This document shows, piece by piece, positions 43,670 through 53,328 of a stretch of 64,000 nucleotides of DNA. The notes under the pieces are model-generated. The model had not been told where the DNA came from. It did not search any database and worked only from the letters and a program-made list of their open reading frames with translations. Where the stretch lies: positions 1 to 64,000 of the forward strand of contig CAVTOY010000002.1 in the NCBI GenBank assembly GCA_963736445.1, read 5' to 3'. Both the position numbers and the translations under genes were made by a program. Numbering within the stretch: the first letter of the stretch is position 1; every line of letters starts with the position of its first letter. Source of the stretch: Thiosocius sp963736445 (lineage in GTDB: Bacteria > Pseudomonadota > Gammaproteobacteria > Chromatiales > Chromatiaceae).

Positions 43670-44934
43670 ACCGCATACACGGGATCGCTATCGGCCATGC
43701 GGTCCGCATACTTGTCGTCTGGGGGGCGCGGCAGCCCGCGCACCGACCAGGTTTCGAGCTGGTCGAACAGGCCATCACGCAGGAAGTATTCCAGGGTCAA
43801 CCCCGGACGTTCGAATTCGTGTATGCCCTCCCAGACGCGGATCACCTTGGGTGGGAACCAGCGGTTGGAGAAAGTGACGATGAACCGGCCTCCCGGCTGC
43901 AGCACGCGGGCAACCTCGGCAAAAACCTCGAAAGGCTTGACCAAGTACTCGACCGACAGGCTGCATATGACGGCGTCGAACTCCGCATTCCCGTAGGGGA
44001 GCTTGGGGTCGAGATTGAGATCGTGCAGCCGATGCCCGGCGAGCAGCGGGTTGGCCGCAAGCTCCTCGGCATTCATCCCGAGTCCGATGATTTCTCCGAG
44101 GCCGTGCGCGTCGGGCAGGTGAGACTGCCAGCTAGCCATTAGGTCAAGAACCCGACCTTGCGGCGGCAGCAGACGCTGATAAAGCTGGCTGATCTGCGCC
44201 GAGGCCGTCTGATCGACGTGCGGTACCAGGCGCGGCATCGCGTAGAATCCGCCGTCGGGCTCCCCGGCCACGCGCGCGAATGGCAGGTCCTGCCCAAAGT
44301 CCGTCGGATGACCGCGCCAGCGCGCCTGCATACCCGGTCCGTTGACCGTAATCATCTCTGCGATATCGTTACAGCTGCCGCCGTGTTCCTCGCCTGGGGC
44401 CCAGATATCTAGGATCCGAACGCTGAGGTCGAGTGCCCTTTCCGCCAACGGATGATTAAGGTCGCAGCCAATCATGTCCCCGCTGACGCTGCTTACCCGG
44501 AACGGCAGACGCTCCTCGGGAAAGATACCGCGCGAGCCGCCGATGAAGGCACGCGGATAGAAGCGACCGGTGCGTGGTTCGATGAAGTTGTTTTTGCGCA
44601 GCCTCCGATGGAATGCGCGTTGTCTGAGGTTGAAGCACAGGTCGGACTGGTATGGGACGATCAACTCGCCGGGCTCGAAGCGCCGGCTGGCGATATGGTC
44701 GATGGGCTTGTCGATGAGTTCGGGTTCGAGTTCGTACGGCAGGATATCGCGCCACAGATTCAGCTTGCGTGCGACCAGCTGGTCGGTGTGTAGCGCGAAC
44801 TCGCTTTCCCAATGCAGGCTGAAGGCCATGGCGCACATCGCATGCGCGTTGGTGCTCTCGAGTGTCTGAACTGCTGATTCGCTCTCGTTGTCTCCCAGCT
44901 CAAAGCCCATTAGGGCCTCGGTGATATCGGTCAT
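43651..44934 (-). CDS. FKBP-like domain fused to SAM methyltransferase
   Basis: A 427-residue protein. The middle part (about 100-175) has SSVSGDMIGCDLNHPLAERALDLSV, which matches the end of SlyD-type FKBP prolyl isomerases (usual form D-x-NHPLAG-x-L-x-F-x-V). The C-terminal part (about 245-425) is a class I methyltransferase: GRVLDLMASWQSHLP, MNAEELAANP, LPYGNAEFDAVICSLSVEYLVKP and LQPGGRFIVTFSNRWFP. GGGAGG precedes the ATG. It leads an overlapping three-gene operon. The target could be a protein whose folding and methylation are linked (inference). Confidence 0.75.
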   Translation of the reverse strand: MTDITEALMGFELGDNESESAVQTLESTNAHAMCAMAFSLHWESEFALHTDQLVARKLNLWRDILPYELEPELIDKPIDHIASRRFEPGELIVPYQSDLCFNLRQRAFHRRLRKNNFIEPRTGRFYPRAFIGGSRGIFPEERLPFRVSSVSGDMIGCDLNHPLAERALDLSVRILDIWAPGEEHGGSCNDIAEMITVNGPGMQARWRGHPTDFGQDLPFARVAGEPDGGFYAMPRLVPHVDQTASAQISQLYQRLLPPQGRVLDLMASWQSHLPDAHGLGEIIGLGMNAEELAANPLLAGHRLHDLNLDPKLPYGNAEFDAVICSLSVEYLVKPFEVFAEVARVLQPGGRFIVTFSNRWFPPKVIRVWEGIHEFERPGLTLEYFLRDGLFDQLETWSVRGLPRPPDDKYADRMADSDPVYAVWGSKH

Positions 44935-44996
44935 TGGCCTCCCTCTCCATCTCTTGTAATAACCGGCGAGTGTGCAACGGCTGGAAGCGGAATTAC

Positions 44997-46508
44997 CTAG
45001 GCATATTGCAGGGTGAATCCTGACGCAGAGAGGTACTCGGCCTCGCGCGCTATCTCGGCCTCGGTCAACGGGTGCTCCACCAGCCAGCCGTCGGGGAAGT
45101 CCAGCCGAATGTCTTTTTCCTGGACGGCGATTTTCATTGGCGGTTTATGAGTGCCGCTGCGTCCACGGTGCATCAGCACTGACAGGCGCAGCAACACCGC
45201 CATTCGCTTGGTGCTCTCTGCGGCATAGGTGGGAAGGGCCACGAACTCGCTGTCGAGGAATCTGCGCCGGTGGACCCGCACCAATGCCGCCAACACCGCC
45301 TGCTGCGGACGCGAAAAGCCGGGAAGGTCGGCATTCGCCAAGATATAGGCACCGTGCTTATGGAAACTGCTGTGTGAAATAATCAGGCCGATCTCATGCA
45401 GCCGACTCGCCCAGTTGAGCATCAAGGTGTGTTCGGGATCGTCTAGTGCCCAGTTCTCCTCGGCCTGCCGCAGGAGCGCCCGCGCCGTCGCCTCCACCCG
45501 GCTCGCCTGCTTGCGGTCCACCCCGAACCGCTGCATCACCGCCCTGACAGTGGAGTCGCGGATATCGATGTGTCGGATATGGCCAACCAACTCGTACAGG
45601 AGACCCTCGCGTAGCGCCAGGTCAGATACCTGCATCGCGTCGATGTCGAGCGCCTTGAGTACCGCACTGAGCACGGCAACGCCGCCGGCGAACACCGGTC
45701 GACGATCGTCCGACAGCTCTTCGAGCTTGACCTCGTCGATATGCCCGGCGCTGACCAGCGCGCGCCGAAGCCGTTTCAGCGATGACCTGTTGATGCCTTC
45801 TTCACTCCAGCCGTTGGCGATCACGACGCGCTCGATGGCCTTGATCGTGCCCGAGCTGCCGACTGCGGCCTCCCACTGACTGGAGTGAAACATCCGCCGG
45901 ACCGGTCGGAGTTCGACGCGGCCGCTCAATACCGCCCGGTCCATCGCGTCCTGGCTGATCTTGCCATTGGGGAAGAAGCGCCGTGTCATGCTGACGCAAC
46001 CCATGAACAGGCTCTCCTTCTCGCGCGGCACCAGTCCTTCGCCAAGGATCAGCTCGGTACTGCCGCCACCGATATCGATCACCAGGCGGGTCTGGTCGCC
46101 TGCCGCAAGACCATGCGCGACGCCGAGGTAGACCAGGCGCGCCTCCTCACGCCCCCCGATGATCTCGATCGGATGCCCGAGCGCGTCCTCGGCGGCCTGT
46201 AAAAATGCGCCGCCGTCGCGGATCTGCCGCATGGTGTTGGTACCCACCGCGCGTACCGCATGTGGTGGCAAGGCGCGCAGGCGCTGACCCATGCGTGACA
46301 GGCTGTCGAGCGCACGTTCCCAGGCATCGTCACTGAGGGTCTTGTTATCCAGCAGGCCGCCGCCAAGGCGCACGGCGTCGCGCAGGCGATCTACAATCAC
46401 CAGTTGTTTATTATCGAGTTTTCCAACGATCATATGAAAACTGTTGGAACCGAGATCGACCGCTGCCACGGTCTCTGGAATATCGGCGTCGGCGTGTTGT
46501 TCGCTCAT
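44997..46508 (-). CDS. ppx: exopolyphosphatase (Ppx/GppA family)
   Basis: A 503-residue enzyme of the ASKHA fold: AAVDLGSNSFHMIVG (phosphate 1), DIGGGSTELILG (phosphate 2) and GSSGTIKAIERV; the catalytic glutamate lies in the GREEARLVYLG segment. The C-terminal HD-like domain includes MLNWASRLHEIGLIISHSSFHKHGAYIL. It releases phosphate from long-chain polyphosphate and may also cleave pppGpp. The start is the ATG at 46508; upstream residues of the longer frame are not conserved. It diverges from the Nudix gene. No polyphosphate kinase gene is present in the window. Confidence 0.94.
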   Translation of the reverse strand: MSEQHADADIPETVAAVDLGSNSFHMIVGKLDNKQLVIVDRLRDAVRLGGGLLDNKTLSDDAWERALDSLSRMGQRLRALPPHAVRAVGTNTMRQIRDGGAFLQAAEDALGHPIEIIGGREEARLVYLGVAHGLAAGDQTRLVIDIGGGSTELILGEGLVPREKESLFMGCVSMTRRFFPNGKISQDAMDRAVLSGRVELRPVRRMFHSSQWEAAVGSSGTIKAIERVVIANGWSEEGINRSSLKRLRRALVSAGHIDEVKLEELSDDRRPVFAGGVAVLSAVLKALDIDAMQVSDLALREGLLYELVGHIRHIDIRDSTVRAVMQRFGVDRKQASRVEATARALLRQAEENWALDDPEHTLMLNWASRLHEIGLIISHSSFHKHGAYILANADLPGFSRPQQAVLAALVRVHRRRFLDSEFVALPTYAAESTKRMAVLLRLSVLMHRGRSGTHKPPMKIAVQEKDIRLDFPDGWLVEHPLTEAEIAREAEYLSASGFTLQYA

Positions 46509-46661
46509 GCGCTCGCAGCTCCCTGAGGTTGCGGCAATGCTAACCGGCACTTCCTCAACTGACCAGGAAAGCTAGCAGCCTGTCGGAGCGTAGCCGCGCA
46601 GGATGGGCGGTGGTCTGCAGAGCGAGGCTGGTATTATGCGCAAAACCCCGATGGATGAACG

Positions 46662-47234
46662 ATGAAGTATTGCAGTGTCTGCGGCAGCGAGGTGCGCGTC
46701 GGTGTCCCGGATGGAGACAATCGCCCGCGCCATCTGTGTGATCAATGCGGCACTGTTCACTACCAGAACCCGAAGGTCGTGGCCGGCTGCATTGCACATT
46801 GGGAAGACAAGGTGCTGCTGTGCCGGCGTGCCATCGAGCCGCGCCTCGGCCTCTGGACAGTGCCGGCCGGGTTCATGGAGAACGGAGAGACGACCTATGA
46901 AGGTGCGATGCGGGAAACGCTAGAAGAGGCCAATGCGCGCGTAGCGGTCGATGACCTCTACGTGACCGTCAATTTGCCGCACATCAACCAAGTGTACATG
47001 CTGTTTCGCGGACGCCTGCTTGATCTCGACTTCTATCCGGGGGAGGAAAGTCTCGCAGTGGACCTGCTGGCCGAGCCGGAGATTCCCTGGGACGACATGG
47101 CCTTCCCGACAGTCTCAGAGGCGCTCAAGCTTTATTTCGCGGACCGTTCGCAGGGCACATTCCCGGTACGTATGCTGGACATCGTGCGCGAGGGTGGCGT
47201 GCCCGGACGCTATCTGGTCCGCAGGATCAGTTGA
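46662..47234 (+). CDS. Nudix hydrolase with N-terminal zinc ribbon
   Basis: A 190-residue protein. Residues 1-35 form a zinc ribbon with two CxxC pairs (YCSVCGSE, LCDQCGTVHYQNPK), followed by the Nudix domain with GFMENGETTYEGAMRETLEEANA, a full Nudix box. The ribbon arrangement occurs in NudC-like NADH pyrophosphatases and in ADP-ribose or dNTP hydrolases; the exact substrate is unknown. It overlaps the convergent small gene by eight bases. Confidence 0.9.
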   Translation: MKYCSVCGSEVRVGVPDGDNRPRHLCDQCGTVHYQNPKVVAGCIAHWEDKVLLCRRAIEPRLGLWTVPAGFMENGETTYEGAMRETLEEANARVAVDDLYVTVNLPHINQVYMLFRGRLLDLDFYPGEESLAVDLLAEPEIPWDDMAFPTVSEALKLYFADRSQGTFPVRMLDIVREGGVPGRYLVRRIS

Positions 47235-47457
47235 TCGTGCCGGTAATCGGGCTCTCAGCGGCGTCGTCGAAAATCTTCTTCAAGCCCGCGCTGTTGTTCG
47301 AGCCGTGGACCTCCAGCGCGAGGTATTCCCGCTTGTTGCCCTCGGACTGGAAGTAGATCTTTATGGCATTGTCCCCTTCGCCCTCTACGACAAACGGGGC
47401 CTGCTCGAGATTGGTGACGTCTTCGAGAGAGATCGGGTCGAGTGTGCTTTGACGCAT
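47227..47457 (-). CDS. small protein of unknown function (76 aa)
   Basis: A 76-residue soluble protein that I do not recognise. It has a beta-rich look: FVVEGEGDNAIKIYFQSEGN, REYLALEVHGSNNS, ending GLKKIFDDAAESPITGTIN. The composition is normal for a cytoplasmic protein, unlike the arginine-rich shadow frames around it. It overlaps the convergent Nudix gene end by eight bases. Confidence 0.6.
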   Translation of the reverse strand: MRQSTLDPISLEDVTNLEQAPFVVEGEGDNAIKIYFQSEGNKREYLALEVHGSNNSAGLKKIFDDAAESPITGTIN

Positions 47458-47562
47458 GCTTGTGGCGCTCCGCTGAATTTCTACGCCGACGGAGTATCGA
47501 CGGCCTCGGCGACAGAGAAGCCTCTCGAGGGACAGGGAATGTCCAGGGCAAGCCGCCAGAAA

Positions 47563-48120
47563 TCATTTATCGCCGGATGCCATCCACAGCAGGGCGGGCT
47601 CATCGCTTTTGCCCAGCGTCTTTTTCATCACCATTACACCCTGTTTGAGGTCCCATTGCAGTACCTCGTCGGCGTCCGGGCCATCGGCTATAGCCGCAGC
47701 CACATTGCTGGGCTGTCCGAACTGCTGGATGTTGAATCCCAGGATCTGCTGATGGTACTGATCGCGATAGATTAATTTGAGGGCACTGACCCGGCCAGCT
47801 CTGAAGTAGAAAGTAATGGCCTGTGAGGGATAGCCATTGAATGTCCCGATCCGGGCCACGCACAGCTGGTCGCCGAAGGGAGTGGACTGCGGTCCACACT
47901 GCCATTCGCTCTCGCTGTAGACGTTCCGGATATCTTCCTGGGAAAAGTGGCTGTCGAGTTTTTGCAGGTCGACCTTGATGTCCTTTTCTCCCAGCAGCCA
48001 GAGCAGGGTCGTGTCCGCGACTCGCGATCCCTCATCGGTGAAAATCAGCCAAAACGGCGGCAGGAAGACCACGATCAGGATCAACAGTGTCTTGTGCAGA
48101 TTGGGTGTCTTCTCGGCCAT
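47563..48120 (-). CDS. membrane-anchored protein of unknown function
   Basis: A 185-residue protein with one N-terminal helix (TLLILIVVFLPPFWLIFT) and a mostly polar rest facing the periplasm. Notable is the pair of cysteines in WQCGPQ and DQLCVARIG, which may form a disulfide. I do not recognise a domain. The start is the ATG at 48120, 14 bases after the exonuclease stop, so it belongs to the exonuclease-DUF294 transcript. Confidence 0.7.
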   Translation of the reverse strand: MAEKTPNLHKTLLILIVVFLPPFWLIFTDEGSRVADTTLLWLLGEKDIKVDLQKLDSHFSQEDIRNVYSESEWQCGPQSTPFGDQLCVARIGTFNGYPSQAITFYFRAGRVSALKLIYRDQYHQQILGFNIQQFGQPSNVAAAIADGPDADEVLQWDLKQGVMVMKKTLGKSDEPALLWMASGDK

Positions 48121-48134
48121 CGAACTCGGGCTCG

Positions 48135-48836
48135 TCAACGGTTGCTCAGGAACTGGCCCAGCGGGCACGGGCGTTCCGGACAGAGATTTTCGGCCATCGC
48201 CAGAAAGAGTTCCGCGGTGGCCAGGGCATCGCTCAGCGCATTGTGCGCCTTGTACTGTGGCAGGTTGTAGCGCGGGCGCAAGTTGAACAGGCGCAGGTCT
48301 CCCGGCTGAATCAGATGATTGCGCCGCTCGAATACCCGTTGACCGATCTCCAGCGTGTCGATGATCGGCGCCACGAAGGGCGCCCCATACAGCCGTTCGC
48401 AGCTGGCGCTGATGAAGTTCTGTTCGATCGGCGAATAATGCACCAACATGGGTCTGCCGGCCAGGCGACGCAACAGCTCGGGCAGCAGCGCATCGATTGG
48501 TGCGCCGGCCGCCGACCTATCGTCGGTGATGTGGTGAATGACTGCCGATTCCCCAGGGATCTCGCGATCGACGCGCACGATGCTGTGCCAAGCGGTGGAT
48601 AGCTTCACCGCGAAACGATCGATATGCACCAGACCGATGCTCAGGATGTCGTCCTTGTGCGGGTCCAGGCCGGTCGTCTCCAGATCGATCGCGACGATCT
48701 CGAGTTCGCGGCAATCGTTCCGCTTGTCGGGGAAGGGCGTAGCCAGATAATCGGCGAGTGGTCCCGGCGCTGCCCTCGCCAGGGCCTTTTTTCGCTGATA
48801 TTCCTTGCCCAGAAAGCGCGTCAGCATAGGGCTCAC
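48135..48836 (-). CDS. DnaQ-like 3'-5' exonuclease
   Basis: A 233-residue DEDDh exonuclease. Motif Exo I is AIDLETTGLDP (about 50), Exo II lies around LVHYSPIEQNFI and Exo III is YKAHNALSDALATAELF, with the catalytic histidine and aspartate. Similar epsilon-like proteins are commonly encoded beside the cNMP-CBS-DUF294 protein; their biological role is not settled. The start is a GTG overlapping the DUF294 stop by four bases (GTGA); the ATG at 48827 is an alternative. Confidence 0.88.
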   Translation of the reverse strand: MSPMLTRFLGKEYQRKKALARAAPGPLADYLATPFPDKRNDCRELEIVAIDLETTGLDPHKDDILSIGLVHIDRFAVKLSTAWHSIVRVDREIPGESAVIHHITDDRSAAGAPIDALLPELLRRLAGRPMLVHYSPIEQNFISASCERLYGAPFVAPIIDTLEIGQRVFERRNHLIQPGDLRLFNLRPRYNLPQYKAHNALSDALATAELFLAMAENLCPERPCPLGQFLSNR

Positions 48837-50689
48837 CCCAGATTGTCCGCACCAAATCGCTTGGACATGGTCTCTTGCATCAACTGGATGACCTTGAACG
48901 CATTCTTCAGGTGTTCACGATCGAGTTCGGAGAGCTGGTCCGGCGGCACATAGTTATCGGCCTTTACGCCACGCCGGATCTGATTTGCCTGGTGCTGGAT
49001 GCGCAGCGACGCAATGAATTCCAGCGCATCCTCGAGATTTTCGGCCATATCTGTCGACAGCACCGGGGTTCCGGCACAGGCGCGTAGGCGATCGCCGGTG
49101 TTGACCTGCGGCTTGCCGAGCGACAGGGCCAGCAGTCTCGCGATGTCAGTGATCGGTACGATGCCGCGATGCTTGAGGTCCAGGGTCTCATCGTGTTCGC
49201 CGCCGCGTTCCAGCACAAACTGGCGAAAGAAGCCTAGCGGCGGGCGGTGCTGCATTGCATTGGCCATCATGTGGGCGAGAAAGATGCGATTCTCCTGCGA
49301 CTTCTTGAGGATCATGGTCTGCAACGGGGTGAACAGCTCGACGCTGCCGGTGACCGGACGCAGATCGAAAAAGATGCTGGAGAGCATCATCGACATCGGG
49401 TCGGGGCGCTCTATCCAGCCGCTGAAATAGCCCTGCCATACTCGCAGAGGCTGGCGCCATTGCTTGTTGGTCGCCATGGCATCGCCCGGGCAATACACAA
49501 AGCCACACGCGTCGAGGCCATCGCTGACGAATTTGGCCAGCGCGGCGAAATATTCGTCGTGCTCGGGCTGGAAATCATCCGACAACAGCAGCGCGTTGTC
49601 TTGATCGGAATGAGAACTCTGCTCACGACGGGCCTGCGATCCACCGGCCAACCACACATAGGGGACCGGCGGCGGTCCGAGGGACGTTTCGGCCATCTGC
49701 AGCAGGCGACCGGTAATCGAGTCCGTCAGGCAGGACACCGCCTCGCCGATATGGCGCGCGGTCGCGCTGGCATTGGCGAGCCGCAGATGCAGACTGGGCA
49801 GGCGCGTGCTGACCTCAATCAGGTCGGCCACGGTTTTGGCCTTGCGTACGTCGACTGCGAGGTAGGCCGAGTTCGCACTCTGGTGATTGGCCAGGTCAGT
49901 GGCCGTGATCATACCCACCAGCTTGCCGTCGCGAGTAACCGGCAGATGATGAAAACGTTTGCGCGTCATGGTCATCAGTGCCTGGGCCGTCAGCGTGCTC
50001 CCCTCGATGACGACCGGGTCAGGGGTCATAATCTGATCGATCGGCTCGGCGCCGCTCAGGCCAATGGCCACGCACCGTCTACGCAGGTCGCGGTCGGTTA
50101 CCAGCCCGACAAGTTTCTCGCCCTGCATGACCATCACCGACGACACGTCCTTGTTGCTCATCATCGCTGCGGTTTCGCGGATGCTCATGCCGGAATCGAT
50201 GGTGATCGGTGGTCTGCGCACGAGGCTGGCGACCTCGACCATCATCGCGGCAACTGTTGGGTCATGCGAGCCCTGTATGGCGGTTACGGCGATCTTCAGC
50301 CGCTCCTTTACGGTCGCTGAGAAATGTTCGCTGAACGCCTTGGAGCTGCGACACAACGCCTTCAGTCGTTCGCAGCTCACCATGTAGAGCAGGCTGTCTT
50401 CGACGGCCTCACCAAGATTGCACTCGTTGAAGTCGACCAGCTGGCAGGTGACGCTATACAGGTCGCCTTCCCCGAGCTTTTCGCACAGTTCGCCAGACTT
50501 TTCGTAGATCTTTATCGCACCGCTGCGCACGATATAGAGAAACCCCTCGGCGGGTGGAAAGCGGCCGCCGCGACGCAGGTAACGGATCTCGATGTCCTGC
50601 GGCAACTCATCGAGTAACTGGTCGTCGAGGTAGCTGAATGGATTGCGTTGCTCGAGAAACTGGCGGATCTCAAGGAGTTCGACTTCCAT
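48833..50689 (-). CDS. cNMP-binding, CBS pair and DUF294 nucleotidyltransferase-like protein
   Basis: A 618-residue regulatory protein. Domains in order: a cyclic-nucleotide-binding domain (about 10-120, LRRGGRFPPAEGFLYIVRSG), a CBS pair (about 160-275, GLVTDRDLRRRCV and LVGMITATDLANH), then a DUF294 nucleotidyltransferase-like domain with GGSQARREQSSHSDQDNAL (about 350-370) and a C-terminal helical domain. The layout resembles GlnD-type signalling proteins that modify a target after sensing nucleotides. It precedes the exonuclease and lies just downstream of actP, so it may regulate acetate or other carboxylate use (inference). In many relatives this gene set is conserved. Confidence 0.9.
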   Translation of the reverse strand: MEVELLEIRQFLEQRNPFSYLDDQLLDELPQDIEIRYLRRGGRFPPAEGFLYIVRSGAIKIYEKSGELCEKLGEGDLYSVTCQLVDFNECNLGEAVEDSLLYMVSCERLKALCRSSKAFSEHFSATVKERLKIAVTAIQGSHDPTVAAMMVEVASLVRRPPITIDSGMSIRETAAMMSNKDVSSVMVMQGEKLVGLVTDRDLRRRCVAIGLSGAEPIDQIMTPDPVVIEGSTLTAQALMTMTRKRFHHLPVTRDGKLVGMITATDLANHQSANSAYLAVDVRKAKTVADLIEVSTRLPSLHLRLANASATARHIGEAVSCLTDSITGRLLQMAETSLGPPPVPYVWLAGGSQARREQSSHSDQDNALLLSDDFQPEHDEYFAALAKFVSDGLDACGFVYCPGDAMATNKQWRQPLRVWQGYFSGWIERPDPMSMMLSSIFFDLRPVTGSVELFTPLQTMILKKSQENRIFLAHMMANAMQHRPPLGFFRQFVLERGGEHDETLDLKHRGIVPITDIARLLALSLGKPQVNTGDRLRACAGTPVLSTDMAENLEDALEFIASLRIQHQANQIRRGVKADNYVPPDQLSELDREHLKNAFKVIQLMQETMSKRFGADNLG

Positions 50690-50790
50690 CTTCCGGATTC
50701 CTGAACGGTGGCGTTTGGCCCGGGCACGAGCTTAGCAAAAGTGGACTGAGGCATCCTGACGGATTGGATCCGGGCATGCATTCGCCCGCA

Positions 50791-50816
50791 ACAAAAAACC
50801 CCGCCAAACGGCGGGG
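50791..50816 (-). terminator. intrinsic terminator after actP
   Basis: A 7-bp stem CCCCGCC/GGCGGGG (50799-50805, 50810-50816) with a four-base loop. In the minus direction the stem is followed by TTTTTTGTTG. This is a convincing factor-independent terminator 28 bases after the actP stop and separates that operon from the DUF294 gene. Confidence 0.85.
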
Positions 50817-50843
50817 TCAATTCCGAACTAACAGGGATTCTTA

Positions 50844-52628
<1,785 letters not shown>

Positions 52629-52640
52629 GAAGCTTGCCTC

Positions 52641-52895
52641 TTAGTCTTCGTGCACGTCGAACTCGCGATCAAGCGCGTTCATTCGGGCAGCGTAAAAGAA
52701 GATCAGGACGATGAAGACGTAGATCGACCCCTGTTGAGCAAACCAGAAGCCCAGCCCGACACCGCCGATACGAATGGCGTTGAGGGGTTCGGCAAGGATG
52801 ATCCCGAAGCCGTACGAGACGACAAACCAGATCACCAGCAGGACAGTGACAATGCGAATGTTCGCTGACCAGTACTGCGCAGCTTTTGTATCCAT
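52641..52895 (-). CDS. DUF4212 small membrane subunit of the symporter
   Basis: An 84-residue protein with two membrane helices (VTVLLVIWFVVSYGFGIILA and GSIYVFIVLIFFYAARMNAL). It is the small partner regularly encoded just before ActP-like symporters and needed for their function. The ATG at 52895 is chosen because it places the first helix correctly; GGAG lies about 12 bases ahead. Transcription would start in the non-coding region upstream. Confidence 0.9.
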   Translation of the reverse strand: MDTKAAQYWSANIRIVTVLLVIWFVVSYGFGIILAEPLNAIRIGGVGLGFWFAQQGSIYVFIVLIFFYAARMNALDREFDVHED

Positions 52896-53119
52896 AACTC
52901 GATCACTCCGCGGTTGCGATTTAGTTCTCTTGATTCTTCGATAGGCCCGGTCCTGGCGTCGTCGCATTCCGTCGGCTTTCCAGCCTGGTGCAGGGCGTCG
53001 CGGTAACGACTGTCGGCGCGTCTGCGGTCTACTCGCGGGTCTTCCGCGTTTAATTCGAGGTTTTCGGTCTGCGACACCGGGTTTTTGCCTGGTTCTCTAG
53101 CCAGGCTGCCAGTTGCGTG

Positions 53120-53149
53120 ATTGTTCCGGGCTCAACTGATAATTGTCAA
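53120..53149 (-). promoter_or_regulatory. sigma70-like promoter of the DUF4212-actP operon
   Basis: Read on the minus strand: -35 TTGACA (53149-53144, perfect), 18-base spacer, -10 AACAAT (53125-53120, four of six). Transcription would begin near 53113, giving a leader of about 217 bases before the DUF4212 start. Confidence 0.5.
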
Positions 53150-53233
53150 AAGGAATCAGGGACTTATTGCCTTCGCGAGGACCCCTTCCCCACGCTAATT
53201 CGGGTATTTTGGTAACACAAATTGGCGATTAAC

Positions 53234-53248
53234 GTTACGTTTGGTAAC
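53234..53248. promoter_or_regulatory. palindromic operator GTTAC-N5-GTAAC upstream of actP operon
   Basis: GTTAC gtttg GTAAC, a perfect 5-bp inverted repeat with a five-base spacer. The same motif with spacer taaaa lies just upstream of the cbrXAB-like operon. A further half site GGTAAC lies at 53211-53216. Its centre is about 128 bases upstream of the proposed start of transcription, a position suiting an activator. From memory, CbrB sites in Pseudomonas contain GTTAC/GTAAC half sites. Confidence 0.55.
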
Positions 53249-53291
53249 GCCGTTGTTTCCAACGGTAAACAAAACGAAATTCTTCGACACG

Positions 53292-53328
53292 GCGTCCGCA
53301 GTAGGAAGCTAGTGAGACAAGCGGGCTA
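53292..53328. repeat. copy of the GTGAGA...AGCGGGCTA repeat at the cbrB 3' end
   Basis: GCAGTAGGAAGCTAGTGAGA-CA-AGCGGGCTA resembles the arm of the elements at 29529 and 60072. Its last bases supply the stop codon (TAG, minus strand 53328-53326) of the response regulator. Confidence 0.6.

Larger units (their letters stand above)
52896..53325. other. regulatory region of the DUF4212-actP operon
   Basis: About 430 bases without a gene. It contains a 6-bp inverted repeat GCCTGG/CCAGGC (53087-53092, 53101-53106), a sigma70-like promoter (53120-53149), the palindrome GTTAC-N5-GTAAC, a second perfect inverted repeat CCGTTG-tttc-CAACGG (53250-53265) and a copy of the interspersed repeat at its right end. 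No sigma54 -24/-12 pattern (GG-N10-GC) with the usual TGGCAC/TTGC form was recognised. Confidence 0.6.

Noticed and set aside
42531..43778. A 415-residue version of the unknown protein, starting at 43778
   Set aside because: The extra N-terminal part runs antiparallel in phase with neighbouring genes, has a shadow-like composition, and ignores the GTGA overlap that sets the start at 43457.
52896..53325. A CrcZ-like small RNA downstream of cbrB, as in Pseudomonas
   Set aside because: The repeated A-rich Hfq/Crc target motifs are not seen; only one short A-rich run (GTAAACAAAACGAAA) occurs and the direction is unsuitable.
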